DNA of 33,110 bases, taken from contig CAYXDO010000126.1 of assembly GCA_964463485.1 (NCBI GenBank), positions 1-33,110 of the forward strand, written 5' to 3'. This document shows, piece after piece, positions 31,446 to 33,110 of the stretch (within the stretch, counting starts at the first letter, position 1; each line of letters opens with the position of its first letter). The stretch comes from CAYXDO01 sp964463485 (lineage in GTDB: Bacteria > Myxococcota > Kuafuiibacteriia > Kuafuiibacteriales > Kuafuiibacteriaceae). The notes beneath the pieces are model-generated. The model had not been told where the DNA came from and did not search any database. It worked only from the letters and a program-made list of their open reading frames with translations. The translations under genes and the position numbers were made by a program.

Positions 31446-32690
31446 ACCCTGCTCCAGGGGTCGATCCAGTTCGACGTCCTCGCCAACGACGAAGGCACCA
31501 ACCTCGTCCCGACCCTGGTCGTCGGACTCGCCCACGGGATAGTCACCTTCGACCTGAGCGGCCTTGCGACGATCACACCGGACCCTGACTTCTCGGGCTG
31601 GGACAGCTTCACCTACGAAATCTCCTCGCCCGACTTCCCCGGCGTCACCTCCCAAGCCACTGTCTCGGACGATCCACATCGACGAAGACCAATCCATCGT
31701 GGTCGGCGGCCTCCTCGACGGCGCTGTCGACCCAGAAGGCCTGCCGCTCTTCGCACGCCTCGTCACTCCGCCGACCCACGCTCTCCTCGTGGTCGGACCC
31801 GACACCGGAGGCGTGTTCGTCCCCGGCTCCTACTTCTTCCTTCCGGCCGGCGAGGCTGGGTTCCAAGGACCGTCCGACTTCTTCGGAAGTGATTTCCTCG
31901 AATTTGTCGCGGTCGACGACGGCGGCCTCGAGTCCCCGCTCGTTCGCCTCGATGTCGTGGTGCTCCCAGTCAACGACGCCCCGACCGGCGAGAGTATGAC
32001 GTTCTCTGCGCTCGAAGACTTCCCTCTGCACGTCGACCCGCCGGGCGTACTGTCGACGTCCTTCGACGCGGACGGCGACCCGCTCGAGGTCCACCTCGTG
32101 AGCGGACCCTCATGGAGCTCCACGCCAGGGACCTTCACGCTGGGTCTCGACGGCCACCTCGATTTTCTTTCGCCTCCGAACGAATCGGGAACCTACGCCT
32201 TCACCTTCAAGCTGTTCGACGGAACCGTCGACTCCGAGCTCATCACCTCGACGATTGTGGTCGAGCCCACGCCCGACCTCCCCATCGTCAACCCAGACAC
32301 CTACGCGACCGACGAAGACGTCCCCCTCTTCGTCAGCGCCGCGGATGGTTTGAGCAGCAATGACTCCGACCCGGACGGCGACACCCTCGCTTGTAACATC
32401 CGGACCGATCCCGGCAACGGCGTGGCCTTCGTCGCGCTCGATTGCTCGCTGAGTTATGAGTCTACCCCCGACTGGAGACGTCGACCAAGAAGCTGTCGAT
32501 CCCGTTCCGACGGCCTCTCGGTCGTGACCTCGCAGGTGACGATCTCCGTCCGACCGGTGAACGACAACCCGATCGCGCTCGACGACTTCTACCTGATGGT
32601 CTCGGGCGACGTGTTGCACGCCAACGTGCTCGACAACGACGCCGACCCTGATGGCGATCGACTGTTCATGGTGCTCATCTTGGGTCCAAC
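31446..32690 (+). pseudogene. Cadherin/Ig-like repeat (tandem-95 type) surface protein, frameshifted and truncated
   Basis: Translation gives successive beta-sandwich repeats with the signature DxDPDGDxL and PVNDxP. Repeat A (31446 to about 31664) reads SIQFDVLANDEGTNLVP and ends DPDFSGWDSFTYEISSP. The frame then moves by +1 at about 31662-31668 and continues as IDEDQSIVVGGLL, LPVNDAPTGE, FDADGDPLEV, TDEDVPLFVSA, DSDPDGDTLACNI, RPVNDNPIALDD and NVLDNDADPDGDRLF. A second damaged patch lies at about 32465-32510, where Arg-rich codons replace the expected aromatic strand. After about 32685 the repeat pattern is lost. The 5' end, with any signal peptide, is missing. Such proteins are large, exported and calcium-binding. 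Confidence 0.65.
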
Positions 32691-32699
32691 GGATCGTCC

Positions 32700-33000
32700 A
32701 GCTCCACGACCAGGTTCCACGCCCACGTCAACGGTTTCGTCCACGCCCAGGTCCACGATTGACGCTCACGCTCACGACGGGCATTCCTTCCCCCGCAGAA
32801 TCCACCCTAACTCTAGGTCAGGGCCGATCCTGGACAGTATTCTGCTCGAGGCACCGCAAGACACACGCGGGGTCGCTGCCGCGACTTCAGCACAATTGGT
32901 CTGCTTCGGCAGGCTTCGTGGGCGTGAGCGTGAATCGTGGGCGTGAGGGTGGACGATTTCGTGGACGTGGGCGAGAAACGTGGTCGTGGAGGTGGACGAA
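32700..33000. repeat. GTGG/CCAC-rich inverted arms around a 130-base core
   Basis: A left arm at about 32700-32780 is rich in CCACG, CCACGCC and CTCACG words. A right arm at about 32915-33000 is rich in CGTGGGCGTGAG and CGTGGACG words, the reverse complement vocabulary. Matches are imperfect, so this is a low-complexity inverted pair, not an exact inverted repeat. The core has no recognised gene. The arms lie where the cadherin-like repeat gene loses its frame. Confidence 0.5.
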
Positions 33001-33110
33001 AACACTCGGCCGATACTCTCAAACTCCAAGAATCGTGAGCTGAAGGATCGTCTCCGCGCCCTTGGGCGCCAATATCGACACGGCCACCTGCCGCTTCACC
33101 TGGAACGCCA
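33001..33110. other. Window end, no gene recognised
   Basis: The last 110 bases hold short open stretches on both strands but nothing I can assign. They may belong to a feature continuing beyond the window. Confidence 0.3.

Overview
The window is GC-rich, gene-dense bacterial DNA. Several traits together suggest a member of the Myxococcota or a related former 'deltaproteobacterial' lineage: Cys-rich lipoproteins, a HEAT-repeat protein, a Uma2-family nuclease, a GGEEF signalling protein and strong G/C bias at third codon positions. This placement is inference; the window has no rRNA or other phylogenetic marker I can score.

Positions 329-8016 hold a tightly coupled seven-gene operon on the + strand for anaerobic aromatic degradation: had, oah, dch, bcrC, bcrB, bcrA, bcrD. 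BcrCBAD is the ATP-dependent class I benzoyl-CoA reductase. Dch hydrates the diene, Had oxidises the alcohol and Oah opens the ring to 3-hydroxypimelyl-CoA. Five of the six junctions are under 25 bases or overlapping (four overlap by 4 bases). The ferredoxin, the ferredoxin-reducing enzyme and the benzoate-CoA ligase are not in view.

Positions 8090-14325 are housekeeping and lineage-specific genes. They include a Uma2-type protein with a 21-bp repeat-encoded coiled coil, the tRNA methylthiotransferase MtaB, and a fusion of a rhodanese domain, a His-rich linker and a YggX-like iron/Fe-S protection domain. A small exported protein, a HEAT-repeat protein and an HNH nuclease follow. Positions 14429-17545 hold coaD-selA divergent from prfB, and prfB carries the classical programmed +1 frameshift. 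Positions 17566-21684 hold a degenerate receiver-GGEEF protein, a 648-residue protein of unknown function and a lipoprotein with two Cu-only superoxide-dismutase-like domains. Positions 21704-27344 hold argS (with a large charged insertion), mrp/apbC, an atypical eukaryote-like hisS and a threonine aldolase gene.

Positions 27434-29120 hold tRNA-Thr(CGU) followed by a decayed integrated element. It contains an integrase fragment joined in frame to a DnaB-type helicase fragment, small genes broken by single-base indels and a 14-bp duplication, and a Phd/YefM antitoxin whose RelE/ParE-type toxin is frameshifted. After an M20-family amidohydrolase (29131-30387), the last 2.7 kb is a graveyard. 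A HerA-like ATPase fragment and a frameshifted cadherin/Ig-like repeat gene, both lacking their 5' parts, meet near 31430-31446. The end of the window carries GTGG/CCAC-rich arms in inverted orientation.

The most notable points are the class I benzoyl-CoA operon in this type of genome, the rhodanese-YggX fusion, the tandem Cu-only SOD-like lipoprotein and the finely readable decay of the tRNA-Thr element.
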